DNA from: Micromonospora yasonensis
GTDB taxonomy: Bacteria; Actinomycetota; Actinomycetes; Mycobacteriales; Micromonosporaceae
Assembly: GCF_026013475.1 (NCBI RefSeq)
Contig: NZ_JAPDPH010000017.1
Span: 1 to 58,228, forward strand
DNA length: 58,228 bases
Direction: 5' to 3'
Shown here: one piece after another, positions 18,018 to 27,383 of the stretch
Layout: every line of letters begins with the position of its first letter
Numbering within the stretch: the first letter of the stretch is position 1
Program-made: the position numbers and the translations under genes
The notes under the pieces: model-generated
The model's database searches: none
Told to the model about the DNA's origin: nothing
Seen by the model: only the letters and a program-made list of their open reading frames with translations

Positions 18018-20246
18018 TCAGCGCGGGGTCGAGGGAAACTCCTCGAACCACGCCTCGACCCGCTCGGCGGTGGCCGGCCGGGCGAGCGCGAAGCCCTGCC
18101 CGTAGCGGCAGCCGGCGCGCCGGGCCCCGGCCACCTGGATGTCCGACTCCAACCCCTCGACCACCACCTCGAGGCCGAGCCGGACGCCCAGGCTGGCCAC
18201 CACGTCGATCAATGGGTGCTGCCCGTCGGGGGGCGGCCCGATCAGGTGCGGGCCGATCTTGAGCAGGTCGATCGGGAGCCGACGGAGCTGGGCGAGGGAG
18301 GCGTGTTCGGCACGGAAGTCGTCCAGCGCGGTCCGGACGCCGAGCGAGCGGAGACCGGCGAACCGGGCCACCACCGTGGGCAGCTCGTCGGCCACCACCG
18401 GCTCGGCCACCTCCACCACCAGGCGTTCCGGCGGCACCTCGTACGCGGCCAGGGCGGTCGCCGTCCGGGACACGAAGTCGGGCGCGGCCAGCTCCCCGGG
18501 CGTCACGTTCACCGCCATCCACAGCTCGCGGCCGCTCGCCGACCAGTCGGCCAGTTGCCGGCAGGCCCGGTCCAGCACCCACCGCCCCACCTCGCCGAGC
18601 AGATCCAGGTCCGCCGCGACGGGCAGCAGCTCGTCCGGCAGCACCGTGCCGAGCACCGGGCTGCGCCAGCGCAGCAGCGCCTCGGTGCCCACCAGCCGCC
18701 GGTCCGCCAGGGCCAGCACCGGCTGGTAGACCAGATCCAACTCGTCCCGGGCCACCGCGCCGGGCAGCTCCCGTTCCAGGTCGAGCCGGCGGACGAGCTG
18801 CTCCTCCAGGTACGCGTCGTACCACTCGACCCGATCCCCGCCGAGCTGCACCGCGCGCCGCCGGGCCAACTCGGCCTGGCGGAGCACGTCCTGCGGGTCC
18901 CCGCCGGTGGTCTCGGCCAGCCCGATCCCCACGCGCAGCCGGGTCGACCCGCCGGGCCACCCGTACGGCTCGGTCAGCGCGGCCAGCAGTCGGGTGCTCA
19001 GCGCGTACGCGAGCACCGGCCCGACGTCGGTGAGCACGGCGAACTCGGTGCCGCCGAGCCGGGCCACCAGGTCGTCGGGGCCCTGCCCGGCACGGAGCCG
19101 GCGGGCGGCCTCGACCAGCACCGGTTCGGCCAGCCCAGTCCCGTCGTCGAGGCCGAGCAGATCGACCAGGAGCAGTGCGCCGCCGGCCCGGCCGGTGAGC
19201 CGGCGCAGCAGCTCGGGCCGGTCGGCCAGCAGGGTGAGTGCGCTGCCGCCCGGGGCCGGCACGGCCGGCCGGGCGTCCCCGACGAGCGCGCGCAGCCGTG
19301 CCTCGTGGACGGCCAGCCGCTGGGCGCGCCGCCGGTCGTCCGCGGCGGTGAGCACCTCGCGGACCACCATCGGCGGGATGATCGCCAGGCCGAGCGCCGT
19401 CGTGGGCGTGGTGAACTCGCCGACCGCCCACAGGTGGTGGCCGGCGGCGAGGGCGGCGACCCCGGCCGGCGCGGTCAGTCGCGGCCAGGGGGCCGGCGGC
19501 CCGTCGGGTGCGGGCCGTTCCCCGGCGCCGGCACGCCGCGCGCCCGCGGCGGTGAGCAACGCGCCGAACAGCAGCGGTGGCACGACGGCGAGGGTGGCCC
19601 GATCGGGCGCATCGTAGGCGAGCAGCACCACGAGCAGGGCGAGACCGGCGAGGGTGGCCGCGGCGCCGGCGAGGCAGCGGGCCGCGCCGGGCCGGCGCCG
19701 CCGCTCCGTCAGCGCGCCCACCAGCAGGACCGCCAGCCCGATCGCCCCGCCCACCGTGGCGACCCGCGCCGCCGGGGGCACCGCGCCGGGCGGCAGCAGG
19801 ACCGCGCCGGCGAAGAGCAGGCTGATCCCCAGGCCGAGGACGTCGACGGTCCGGCGCAGCCGTTGCGCGCCGGAGAGCCGGGCCCGCCCGGGGAGGCGGA
19901 ACAGGGCCAGGGCGTACAGCGGGACGCTGAGGGCGAGGCCGCCCAGCGCGACCGGCAGCCGGTACGGCGGATCGGTCAGCGGCAGCACGGCCACGGTGAG
20001 CCCGGCGACCAGCACGGCCGCGTCGAGGATCGCCGCGACCCGGTGGGTGAGCGGGGCGCCGGCGAGCCAGGCGAGCCGGACGCAGGCCAGGGCGCAGCCG
20101 GCGGCGACGCCGAGGGCCACGGCGGACCGGGCCGGGACCAGGCCCACGGCGCCGGCGAGGACGAACAGCGCGCCGGAGAGCGAGACGAGGAGTTCGGGCA
20201 GTGGCGGTCGGCGACGCGGGTCGCCGGGGAGGTGGGTGACGGGCAC
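18018..20246 (-). CDS. degenerate GGDEF-EAL membrane protein
   Basis: 742 residues: an N-terminal membrane region (about 20-235, at least six hydrophobic segments), a GGDEF-like domain whose signature is GGTEF (398-402) with no RxxD inhibitory site, and an EAL domain. In the EAL domain the EAL motif (522-524), VNVT, DD, LLK and VVEG remain, but DDFGAGYSS has become DDFRAEHAS and LKID has become LKIG. The cyclase is therefore probably inactive and the phosphodiesterase doubtful; a c-di-GMP-binding or scaffold role is possible. The GTG at 20246 is chosen. It converges with lacI, both stops lying within an inverted repeat (TGAACCGG..CCGGTTCA, 17985-18020). Confidence 0.85.
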   Translation of the reverse strand: MPVTHLPGDPRRRPPLPELLVSLSGALFVLAGAVGLVPARSAVALGVAAGCALACVRLAWLAGAPLTHRVAAILDAAVLVAGLTVAVLPLTDPPYRLPVALGGLALSVPLYALALFRLPGRARLSGAQRLRRTVDVLGLGISLLFAGAVLLPPGAVPPAARVATVGGAIGLAVLLVGALTERRRRPGAARCLAGAAATLAGLALLVVLLAYDAPDRATLAVVPPLLFGALLTAAGARRAGAGERPAPDGPPAPWPRLTAPAGVAALAAGHHLWAVGEFTTPTTALGLAIIPPMVVREVLTAADDRRRAQRLAVHEARLRALVGDARPAVPAPGGSALTLLADRPELLRRLTGRAGGALLLVDLLGLDDGTGLAEPVLVEAARRLRAGQGPDDLVARLGGTEFAVLTDVGPVLAYALSTRLLAALTEPYGWPGGSTRLRVGIGLAETTGGDPQDVLRQAELARRRAVQLGGDRVEWYDAYLEEQLVRRLDLERELPGAVARDELDLVYQPVLALADRRLVGTEALLRWRSPVLGTVLPDELLPVAADLDLLGEVGRWVLDRACRQLADWSASGRELWMAVNVTPGELAAPDFVSRTATALAAYEVPPERLVVEVAEPVVADELPTVVARFAGLRSLGVRTALDDFRAEHASLAQLRRLPIDLLKIGPHLIGPPPDGQHPLIDVVASLGVRLGLEVVVEGLESDIQVAGARRAGCRYGQGFALARPATAERVEAWFEEFPSTPR

Positions 20247-20495
20247 GGCGGTCGCCTTCGTGAGGGGGCACGGGGCGGTGCGGTTGCGGAGCGACGTGCG
20301 GGGTCAGCGGTCGGGGTCGAGGTCGGGCGACGGGTGCGGACGACGCCGGACGGGGACCGGCGCGGCCACGCCTGATAACGATCCCGGACACGAGGGGTTA
20401 TGGATGAAGCGGGTGACGTGGGTCACACGTATGCCACCGGCCACTGCGTCCCGCCCGGCCGGAGCGGCGCCCGGGACGGGTGGGATCATCGGAGG

Positions 20496-20873
20496 GTGAG
20501 CCGCGCCGACACCCTCCACTTCCGCCACAACCAGGCGATCCTGGTCGCCGCGATCGTCGCGTTCATCGGCGCGCTGCCGCTGGCCACCGCCCGCTGGTGG
20601 CTGCTCTGGGTGCTGCTGGTCCCGCTCGCGGTGGCCGTCTGGAGCTGGCGGGCCGGCACCGACGCCGACACCCGCGAGCTGCGACTGCGGGCCCTCGTGG
20701 GGCAGCGGCGGATCCCGTGGGAGCGGGTCGCCGAGCTGAGCGGCGACGCCCGCGGCCGGGCGGTCGCCCGGCTCGACGACGGCGAACTGCTCGTGCTCCC
20801 CGCGGTCCGCGCCGCCGACCTGCCCCGGCTGATCTCGGCCACCGGCCGGGAGCTGACCGACAACGCCGGCTGA
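20496..20873 (+). CDS. small membrane protein with bacterial PH-like domain
   Basis: 125 residues from the GTG at 20496 (V-S-R-A-D-T-L-H-F-R). Two closely spaced hydrophobic segments (about 15-50: AILVAAIVAFIGALPLA and WLLWVLLVPLAVAVW) are followed by a cytoplasmic domain with GTDADTRELRLRALVGQRRIPWERV and LVLPAVRAADLPRLI, the pattern of actinobacterial PH-domain (bPH6-like) proteins. The frame is open upstream to 20400, but that part is not protein-like. It converges with the 2-hydroxyacid dehydrogenase gene, 10 bases apart. Function unknown; probably membrane-associated. Confidence 0.8.
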   Translation: MSRADTLHFRHNQAILVAAIVAFIGALPLATARWWLLWVLLVPLAVAVWSWRAGTDADTRELRLRALVGQRRIPWERVAELSGDARGRAVARLDDGELLVLPAVRAADLPRLISATGRELTDNAG

Positions 20874-20883
20874 GCTGGCCGGG

Positions 20884-21810
20884 TCAGTAGCCGTCGACCA
20901 CCCGGTTCTCCAGCGGCTCCCCCGCCACGAACCGGCGCAGCTGCGCCCCCACCAGCCGGTACGCGCGCGGCAGCAGGCCGCGGACCGAGCCGGCCACGTG
21001 CGGGGTGAGCAGCACGTTCGGCATCTCCCAGAGCGGATGGTCGGCGGGCAGCGGCTCGGGGTCGGTCACGTCCAGCGCGGCCCGCAGCCGGCCGGAGGCC
21101 AGCTCGGCGACCAGCGCCGGGGTCCGGGCCACCGGGCCGCGCGCCGCGTTCACCAGCAGCGCCCCGTCCGGCATCGCGGCGAGGAACTTCTCGTCGACCA
21201 GGCCTCGGGTCTGCTCGGTCAGCGGCACCAGCAGCACCACCACGTCCACCTCGGGAAGCAGGGCGGGCAGCTCGTCCACCCCGTGCACCCCCTCGGCCGG
21301 GCGCGGCGTACGGGCGACCAGGGTGAACGTGACCTCGAACGGGGCCAGCCGGGCGCGGAGCGCCGCGCCGATCGAGCCGGCGCCGACGATCAGCACCCGC
21401 TTGCCGGCCAGCTCGTCGGTCGGGGCCACCTCGTGGTACGCCCACTCGCGGCGGGCCTGGGCGCGGGCCAGCGGGGGGAAGCCGCGCAGGACGGACAGGA
21501 TCGCGGTGACCACCCACTCGGCGGTGGCCGAGTCGTGCACCCCCCGGGCGTCGCAGAGCGTCACCCCGTCCGGGATCCGGCTCACCCAGGCGTCCGCCCC
21601 GGCGGAGAGGAGCTGCACCACCGCGAGGTCGGGCAGCTCGGCCAGCAGGGCGCCGGCGTCCGGGCCGGCGAGGAAGGGCGGCACCCAGAACCGCACGTCG
21701 GCCGGGGACGACGGGAGCTGGGCGAGATCGTCCAGCAGCTCCACCGTGACGTCCGACGGAAGTTCGCCGAGGAGGGCCTGCCCGGCCCGGTGCGGGATCC
21801 ATACCTTCAC
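20884..21810 (-). CDS. D-isomer-specific 2-hydroxyacid dehydrogenase
   Basis: 308-residue NAD(P)-dependent oxidoreductase of the phosphoglycerate dehydrogenase/GhrA superfamily. The Rossmann motif is GAGSIG near residue 143; the catalytic Arg is in NAARGP, Glu in DVTDPEPLP and His in TPHVAGS. It lacks the ACT domain of SerA, so it is a distinct paralogue; the substrate (glyoxylate, hydroxypyruvate or other) cannot be told. The GTG at 21810 lies 8 nt after TATCGT (21819-21824), suggesting leaderless translation. Confidence 0.9.
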   Translation of the reverse strand: MKVWIPHRAGQALLGELPSDVTVELLDDLAQLPSSPADVRFWVPPFLAGPDAGALLAELPDLAVVQLLSAGADAWVSRIPDGVTLCDARGVHDSATAEWVVTAILSVLRGFPPLARAQARREWAYHEVAPTDELAGKRVLIVGAGSIGAALRARLAPFEVTFTLVARTPRPAEGVHGVDELPALLPEVDVVVLLVPLTEQTRGLVDEKFLAAMPDGALLVNAARGPVARTPALVAELASGRLRAALDVTDPEPLPADHPLWEMPNVLLTPHVAGSVRGLLPRAYRLVGAQLRRFVAGEPLENRVVDGY

Positions 21811-21945
21811 GACCGCCGACGATAGCCGTCCCGCCGGGGCGGCCGACGCGGGACCGGACACCTGGGGCCGTCGACGCCGCCCGGCAGACGCACACCGGGT
21901 CGACCGGGCCGGTTCCGGAGCGCCCGGATCATCGGCCGACCCGGC

Positions 21946-21951
21946 TAGGCT
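21946..21951 (+). promoter_or_regulatory. leaderless -10 box for the sugar dehydrogenase gene
   Basis: TAGGCT, 7 nt before the GTG at 21959, with no Shine-Dalgarno sequence between. Confidence 0.55.
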
Positions 21952-21958
21952 GGGGCGG

Positions 21959-23134
21959 GTGAACGCCCGTCCCCCGTACCTCCGCACCCGCCGCCTGCGG
22001 GCGGCGCTGGCGGCGTCCTGCACGACGCTGCTGCTGGGCACCACCGGTTGTGCCTTCGGCGAGCCCGACCCCGATCCGGCCGGTGAGCCGCCGAACCTGC
22101 CCACGCCCTCGGCGTCGGCGGCCCCGGGCGGCGCCGGCCAGCAGGTGGTCGCCACCGTGCTGGCCAAGGGGTTGGCGGTGCCGTGGGGGATGGCCTTCCT
22201 GCCCGACGGCGGCGCGCTGGTGACCGAACGGGACAGCGGCCGGATCCTGCAGGTCGGCCCGGAGTCCGGGCCGGAGGGGATGAAGGTCGCCGTGGTGCAG
22301 ACCATCCCGGACGTGGCGGCCGGCGGCGAGGCCGGGCTGCTCGGCGTCGCGGTCTCCCCGGCGTACGCGAAGGACCGGACGGTCTTCGTCTACTACACCA
22401 CCGCGCAGGACAACCGGATCGTGCGGCTGGAATCGGGCCGGCCGCCCACCCCGATCCTCACCGGCATCCCGAAGGCCTCGACCCACGACGGCGGCGGTCT
22501 CGGCTTCGGCCCGGACGGCTACCTCTACGCCAGCACCGGCGACGCCGGGAACCAGCCCGCCGCGCAGGACCCGAAGAGCCTCAACGGCAAGATCCTCCGG
22601 ATCACCCGGGACGGCAAGCCGGCGCCCGGCAACCCCACCTCGGGCTCCCCGGTCTGGTCGCTGGGGCACCGCAACGTCCAGGGCTTCGCCTGGACCGCGA
22701 CCCGACGGATGTACGCCGTGGAGTTCGGCCAGAACACCTGGGACGAGATCAACCAGATCGACAAGGGCGGCAACTACGGCTGGCCGAGCGTGGAGGGGCG
22801 CAGCGACGACAGGCGGTACGTCAACCCGATCGTGCAGTGGCGTACCGCCGAGGCGTCCTGCTCCGGGCTGGCCGCGGTGGAGCGCCTGCTGATCACCGCC
22901 TGCCTGCGCGGCCAGCGGCTCTGGCTGGTCGAGCTGACCGCGAACGGCGGCGTCTTCGGCCAGCCTCGCGAGCTGCTCACCGGCAAGTACGGTCGACTCC
23001 GGGCGGCCGCGGTCGCCCCGGACGGCTCGGTCTGGGTGAGCACCTCCAACCGGGACGGCCGGGGCAAGCCGACCCCGGAGGACGACCGGATCCTGCGGCT
23101 GGTCTTCGCCGACGGCGGGGCCGGACGCAGTTGA
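21959..23134 (+). CDS. PQQ-type glucose/sorbosone dehydrogenase-like lipoprotein
   Basis: Predicted secreted, lipid-anchored six-bladed beta-propeller of the soluble glucose/sorbosone dehydrogenase family, oxidising sugars with pyrroloquinoline quinone. Of 391 residues, the first 31 form a lipoprotein signal with lipobox LGTTGC (Cys31). Family motifs follow: VPWGMAFLPDGGALVTER, GGEAGLLGVAV, THDGGGLGFGPDGYLY, LGHRNVQGFAW and GGNYGWP. The GTG is set by the TAGGCT box. True PQQ use is a family inference; no PQQ synthesis genes are in the window. Confidence 0.9.
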   Translation: MNARPPYLRTRRLRAALAASCTTLLLGTTGCAFGEPDPDPAGEPPNLPTPSASAAPGGAGQQVVATVLAKGLAVPWGMAFLPDGGALVTERDSGRILQVGPESGPEGMKVAVVQTIPDVAAGGEAGLLGVAVSPAYAKDRTVFVYYTTAQDNRIVRLESGRPPTPILTGIPKASTHDGGGLGFGPDGYLYASTGDAGNQPAAQDPKSLNGKILRITRDGKPAPGNPTSGSPVWSLGHRNVQGFAWTATRRMYAVEFGQNTWDEINQIDKGGNYGWPSVEGRSDDRRYVNPIVQWRTAEASCSGLAAVERLLITACLRGQRLWLVELTANGGVFGQPRELLTGKYGRLRAAAVAPDGSVWVSTSNRDGRGKPTPEDDRILRLVFADGGAGRS

Positions 23135-23231
23135 CCGGCCGGCCCGGCCGGCGCGCAAGGAGGCCGGCGAGAAGGCCGGGGGTTCGCTCAGGTTTACCAA
23201 GATCTTTCTAGGGGCAGGACAGAATCTCAGC

Positions 23232-24875
23232 ATGGACGGCCAGGAGAACGAGCAGCGCGACACCGGGGCGGAGGCCGCCCCGGAGACCGGGCGCGCCCGC
23301 CGCTGGGCGTTCCGACCATGGCGGGGCGAGCGGTCGCGGAGCTGGCTGCGCCGGATCGGCACGATGCTGGCCGTGCTGGTGGTCACCCTGACCGGCATCG
23401 TCGCCGGGACGTACGCCGGTGGGCACGTGAGCACCGACATCGGGCCGTTCCGCGCCCACCTCAGCCTCAGCCCGTCGCTGAGCGGCGGCACCACCGTCGA
23501 CATCCCACCGCTGGGCTCACTGCAGCTGAACAGCCACAACGGCCCGGCGTACCTGACGGTGCAGTTGGGCTCGCTGGACCAGCGGCGGACCGAGGCGCTG
23601 ATCGACGACCCGGCGAGCATCAGCCGGGCCAGCCAGTCGGCCGTCGAGGACGTCCACGCCGGGGTGATGCGCCTCGGGCTGAAGACGCTCGCCTCGACGG
23701 TGCTGGCCACCCTGCTCCTGGCCGGGCTGGCCTTCCGGGACGTCCGCCGGATGGCCTGGGCCGGTGGGCTGGCGCTGGTGATCACCGCGGGCAGCCTCGG
23801 GGTGGCCGCCCTCACCATCCGCCCGCAGGCGATCGAGGAACCCCGCTACGAGGGGTTGCTGGTCAACGCGCCGGCGATCGTCGGCGACGCGCGGCGGATC
23901 GCGAACGACTACACCAAGTACGCCGAACAGCTCCAGCGGCTGGTCGGCAACGTCAGCAAGCTCTACACCACGGTCTCCTCGCTGCCGGTCTACCAGCCGG
24001 CGGCTGGCACCACCCGGGTGCTGCACGTCTCCGACATGCACCTCAACCCGACCGGGTGGCAGCTCATCCGCACGGTCGTCGAGCAGTTCAACATCGACGT
24101 GGTGATCGACACCGGAGACATCACCGACTGGGGCAGCGAGCCCGAGGCGTCCTTCGTCGGCTCGATCGGCCTGCTCAAGAAGCCGTACGTCTACATCCGC
24201 GGCAACCACGACTCGGCGCGGACGGCTGCGGCGGTGGCCCAGCAGCCGAACGCGATCGTGCTGAACAACTCCACGGTCACCGTCTCCGGGCTGACCATCG
24301 CCGGCATCGGCGATCCCCGGTTCACTCCGGACAAGGAGACCTCGCCGGCCGGCAGCGGGCTCACCGCGCAGGTCGCCAACCAGGTGATCGGGGCCGGCGA
24401 GCAGCTCGCCACCACGGTCGAGAACTCGCCGACCAAGGTGAACATCGCCATGGTGCACGACCCGTCCTCGGCCGGGCCGCTCTCCGGCACCTGCCCGCTG
24501 GTGCTCGCCGGGCACCTGCACGAACGGCAGGTGTTGAAGCTGCCGCCGGTGCCGGACAAGGAGCAGACCACGCTGATGGTGGAGGGTTCCACCGGCGGCG
24601 CCGGGCTGCGCGGCCTGGAGGGCGAGAAGCCCACCCCGCTGACCATGACGGTGCTCTACTTCGACCAGCAGAAGCTGCTCCAGGCGTACGACGACATCAC
24701 GGTGGGCGGCACCGGGCAGTCGCAGGTCAACCTGGAGCGGCACGTGATCCGGGACCCGAAGAAGGGTGACCAGGTGCCGGTCACCCCGACGCCGACCCGG
24801 GGCGGCCCGGAGTCCCCGGCGCCGACCGAGAGCCCGACCCCCACCGGGAGCCCCAGCCCCACCCCCACCGGCTGA
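23232..24875 (+). CDS. membrane-bound metallophosphoesterase
   Basis: 547 residues. An Arg-rich N-terminus precedes a transmembrane segment (about 43-64). After an extracytoplasmic stretch, two hydrophobic segments (about 150-168 and 176-198) lead to a calcineurin-like phosphoesterase domain with all metal-ligand motifs: SDMH (267-270), DTGD (293-296), GNHD (324-327), MVHDP and AGHLHE. The protein ends in a Pro/Thr/Ser-rich tail of about 35 residues, suggesting exposure at the cell surface. The ATG at 23232 has only a weak GGACAG upstream. It converges with the AceE-like gene, 30 bases apart. Substrate unknown. Confidence 0.9.
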   Translation: MDGQENEQRDTGAEAAPETGRARRWAFRPWRGERSRSWLRRIGTMLAVLVVTLTGIVAGTYAGGHVSTDIGPFRAHLSLSPSLSGGTTVDIPPLGSLQLNSHNGPAYLTVQLGSLDQRRTEALIDDPASISRASQSAVEDVHAGVMRLGLKTLASTVLATLLLAGLAFRDVRRMAWAGGLALVITAGSLGVAALTIRPQAIEEPRYEGLLVNAPAIVGDARRIANDYTKYAEQLQRLVGNVSKLYTTVSSLPVYQPAAGTTRVLHVSDMHLNPTGWQLIRTVVEQFNIDVVIDTGDITDWGSEPEASFVGSIGLLKKPYVYIRGNHDSARTAAAVAQQPNAIVLNNSTVTVSGLTIAGIGDPRFTPDKETSPAGSGLTAQVANQVIGAGEQLATTVENSPTKVNIAMVHDPSSAGPLSGTCPLVLAGHLHERQVLKLPPVPDKEQTTLMVEGSTGGAGLRGLEGEKPTPLTMTVLYFDQQKLLQAYDDITVGGTGQSQVNLERHVIRDPKKGDQVPVTPTPTRGGPESPAPTESPTPTGSPSPTPTG

Positions 24876-24905
24876 TCCGGGCCGGGCGGCGGCCGGGGCG
24901 CGCCG

Positions 24906-27263
24906 TCAGCGGAGGGAGAGGGCGGCCAGGGCGGCGTTGACGATGCTGCCGGGGAGCAGGTCGTGCAGCTCGTACAACTCCTGGACGCTGCCGGACTGGC
25001 CGAACTCGTCCACCCCGAGCGGCACCGCCGGGGCGCCGAGCGCGGAGCCGAGCCAGGCCATCGCGTGCGAGGCGGCGTCGTGCACGGTCACCACCGGCAC
25101 CCGGTCGGCGAAGGCCGACCGCAGCGCGCCGGGCACGCTCGGCACGGTCGCGGTCCGCACCCCCTGGCGCAGGGTCCGCTGCCAGGCCCGGTAGAGCCGG
25201 TCCAGCGAGGTGACGTCCACGACGTGCGCGGCCACCCCCTCCTCTGCCAGCTCCGCGGCGGCCGCGAGCACCTCGGGCAGCACCGCGCCGGACGCGGCGA
25301 GCTGCACGACCGGGGCGTCCGCCAGGTGCGGGTACGCCTCGTGCGCGTCGACCAGCCGGTAGGCGCCCGCCACCACCTGCCGGCGCAGCACCGCGTCGCC
25401 GATCCGGGTCCGGGCCGCCTCGAACGGCGCCTGGTCGATCGGGCGGGTGCTGAGCCGGAAGTAGTACGCCCCGTCCTCGGCCGGCGCGGCGGTGGCGGCC
25501 GGTGCCGCTCCCCCGGCGATCTGGCCGAGCGCGTCGCAGAGCAGCCAGTCGAGGCTGCCGGCGTACGCGGGCTCGACGAAGGTGACCCCGGGCAGTTCCA
25601 ACCCGACCGAGGCGGTGATGGTGGACTGGTGGGCGCCGCCCTCGGGGGCGAGGGTGATGCCGGACGGCGTGCCGGCCACCACGAACCGGGAGCCGGAGTA
25701 GGTGCCGTAGAGGAACGCGTCGAGGCCGCGCAGCACGAACGGGTCGTAGACCGTGCCGACCGGCAGCAGCGGCTGGCCGGACAGGTCCCAGGACAGGCCG
25801 AGCTGGCCGAGCAGCAGGAACAGGTTCATCTCGGAGATGCCCAGCTCGATGTGCTGGCCCGCCGGGCTCTCCGTCCAGCGCAGCATCCGGTCCTCGGTCC
25901 AGGAGCGCTGCTCGGTCGGCGCGAACACGCCGGTCTTGTTGATGAACCCGGCCAGGTTGGTGGAGGTGGCCACGTCCGGCGCGGTGGTGACCAGGTAGGG
26001 CGCCACCTGCGGGTCCCGGGCCAGGTCGACCAGCACCCGGCCGAAGACCTCCTGGGTGGAGACGGGCTTGTTCACGCGTACCTTGGTGGTCTCCGGGACG
26101 GCGACCCCCAACGCCCGCTCGCGCGGCGCGCGGGACAGCGCCTCCCGGCGCTCGCCGGCCCGGATGCCGGCCGGGGACGCCGGGTCGAGGCGGTCCCACT
26201 CGGTGTCGGCGGTCAGGCCGCGGGACGCGCGCAGCGCGTCCACCTGCTCGGTGGTGAGCAGCGCGGAGTGGTTGCGCGGGTTGCCGGCGATCGGCAGCCC
26301 CCAGCCCTTCACGGTGTACGCGAAGACCACGCTGGGCCGGTCGGTGACCGCGTCGCACTGGGCGTACGCGTCGAGCAACGCCTGCAGGTCGTGCCCGCCC
26401 AGGTCGGTGACGAGCGGGCCCAGCTCGTCGTCGGGGATGTCGGCGATGAACTCGGCGATCCCGGCCGGCGCGCCGTCCAGGAACTGCTTGCGCAGGGCCG
26501 GGCCGGCCAGCCCGAACAGCGACTGGTACTGCTCGTTCGGCATCAGGTCGATCCAGTCGCGCAGCGCCTCCCCGCCCGGCCGGGCGTACGCCTCGGCGAG
26601 CTTGCGCCCGTACTTGACCTCGACGACGTGCCAGCCGGCGGCCTCGAACTGGCCGCGCCACTGGTTGATCCGTACCCCGGGGACGACCCGGTCCAGCGAC
26701 TGGCGGTTGAAGTCGACCAGCCACATCACGTTGCCCAGCCCGGTGGTGGCCGGGTCGGCCACGGCCTCCCAGATGTTCCCCTCGTCCAGTTCGGCGTCGC
26801 CGATCAGGGCGATGAACCGGGAGTGCGGGCGCTGGCCGAAGTGGGCGTCGACGTAGCGGCGGGTGACCGCGGCGAACAGCGGCGCGGCGGCGCCGAGGCC
26901 GACGGAGCCGGTGGAGAAGTCCACCCCGTCCGGGTCCTTGGTCCGCGACGGGTACGACTGGAGCCCACCGCGCGCCCGCAGCTTCGGCAGGTACGACCGG
27001 TCGAGGTTGCCGAGCAGGTACTGGATGGCGTGGAAGACCGGCGAGGCGTGCGGCTTGACCGCGACCCGGTCCTCGGCGTCCAGGTGGGCGAACCAGAGCG
27101 CGGTCATCGCGGTGACCAGCGAGGCGCTGGACGCCTGGTGGCCGCCGACCTTCACCCCGTCGCCGGTGTTCCGGTCGTGGTTGGCCGCGTCCACGATCCG
27201 GGTGGCGAGCCAGAGCACCCGCCGCTGGATCTCATCGAGGACGTCGAGGTCGTGCTGGTTCAC
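24906..27263 (-). CDS. AceE-like homodimeric pyruvate dehydrogenase E1 / transketolase-like protein, short form
   Basis: ThDP enzyme of the homodimeric 2-oxoacid dehydrogenase E1 family. Residues 40-200 hold the ThDP domain (GGHQASSAS; GDAELDEGN at 155-163; VDFNRQ at 183-188), followed by the transketolase-type pyrimidine domain (STNLAGFINKTGVF; LGISEMNLFLLLGQLGLS; EGGAHQSTI) and a C-terminal domain. The 785 residues are about 100 fewer than usual actinobacterial AceE (roughly 890-920), so this is probably a second, shorter E1 or a related transketolase-like enzyme. The GTG at 27263 has GGAG upstream. No E2 or E3 gene is nearby. Confidence 0.85.
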   Translation of the reverse strand: MNQHDLDVLDEIQRRVLWLATRIVDAANHDRNTGDGVKVGGHQASSASLVTAMTALWFAHLDAEDRVAVKPHASPVFHAIQYLLGNLDRSYLPKLRARGGLQSYPSRTKDPDGVDFSTGSVGLGAAAPLFAAVTRRYVDAHFGQRPHSRFIALIGDAELDEGNIWEAVADPATTGLGNVMWLVDFNRQSLDRVVPGVRINQWRGQFEAAGWHVVEVKYGRKLAEAYARPGGEALRDWIDLMPNEQYQSLFGLAGPALRKQFLDGAPAGIAEFIADIPDDELGPLVTDLGGHDLQALLDAYAQCDAVTDRPSVVFAYTVKGWGLPIAGNPRNHSALLTTEQVDALRASRGLTADTEWDRLDPASPAGIRAGERREALSRAPRERALGVAVPETTKVRVNKPVSTQEVFGRVLVDLARDPQVAPYLVTTAPDVATSTNLAGFINKTGVFAPTEQRSWTEDRMLRWTESPAGQHIELGISEMNLFLLLGQLGLSWDLSGQPLLPVGTVYDPFVLRGLDAFLYGTYSGSRFVVAGTPSGITLAPEGGAHQSTITASVGLELPGVTFVEPAYAGSLDWLLCDALGQIAGGAAPAATAAPAEDGAYYFRLSTRPIDQAPFEAARTRIGDAVLRRQVVAGAYRLVDAHEAYPHLADAPVVQLAASGAVLPEVLAAAAELAEEGVAAHVVDVTSLDRLYRAWQRTLRQGVRTATVPSVPGALRSAFADRVPVVTVHDAASHAMAWLGSALGAPAVPLGVDEFGQSGSVQELYELHDLLPGSIVNAALAALSLR

Positions 27264-27331
27264 GGTGGCTCCATCCGGGCGTCGCCGTTGACGCCCACGC
27301 GAGGGGGAGGCGCGGGGTGGCCGCGTACCCG

Positions 27332-27371
27332 AAAAAGGACCGGAGGCCGCCGCCGGGTCACGACGGCGGCC
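27332..27371 (-). terminator. terminator downstream of gatB
   Basis: Minus-strand 8-bp GGCCGCCG/CGGCGGCC stem (27345-27352 with 27364-27371) and, about 8 nt further, TTTTT (27332-27336). It lies between gatB and the AceE-like gene and separates their transcripts. Confidence 0.65.
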
Positions 27372-27383
27372 TTCGGGTGGGAC

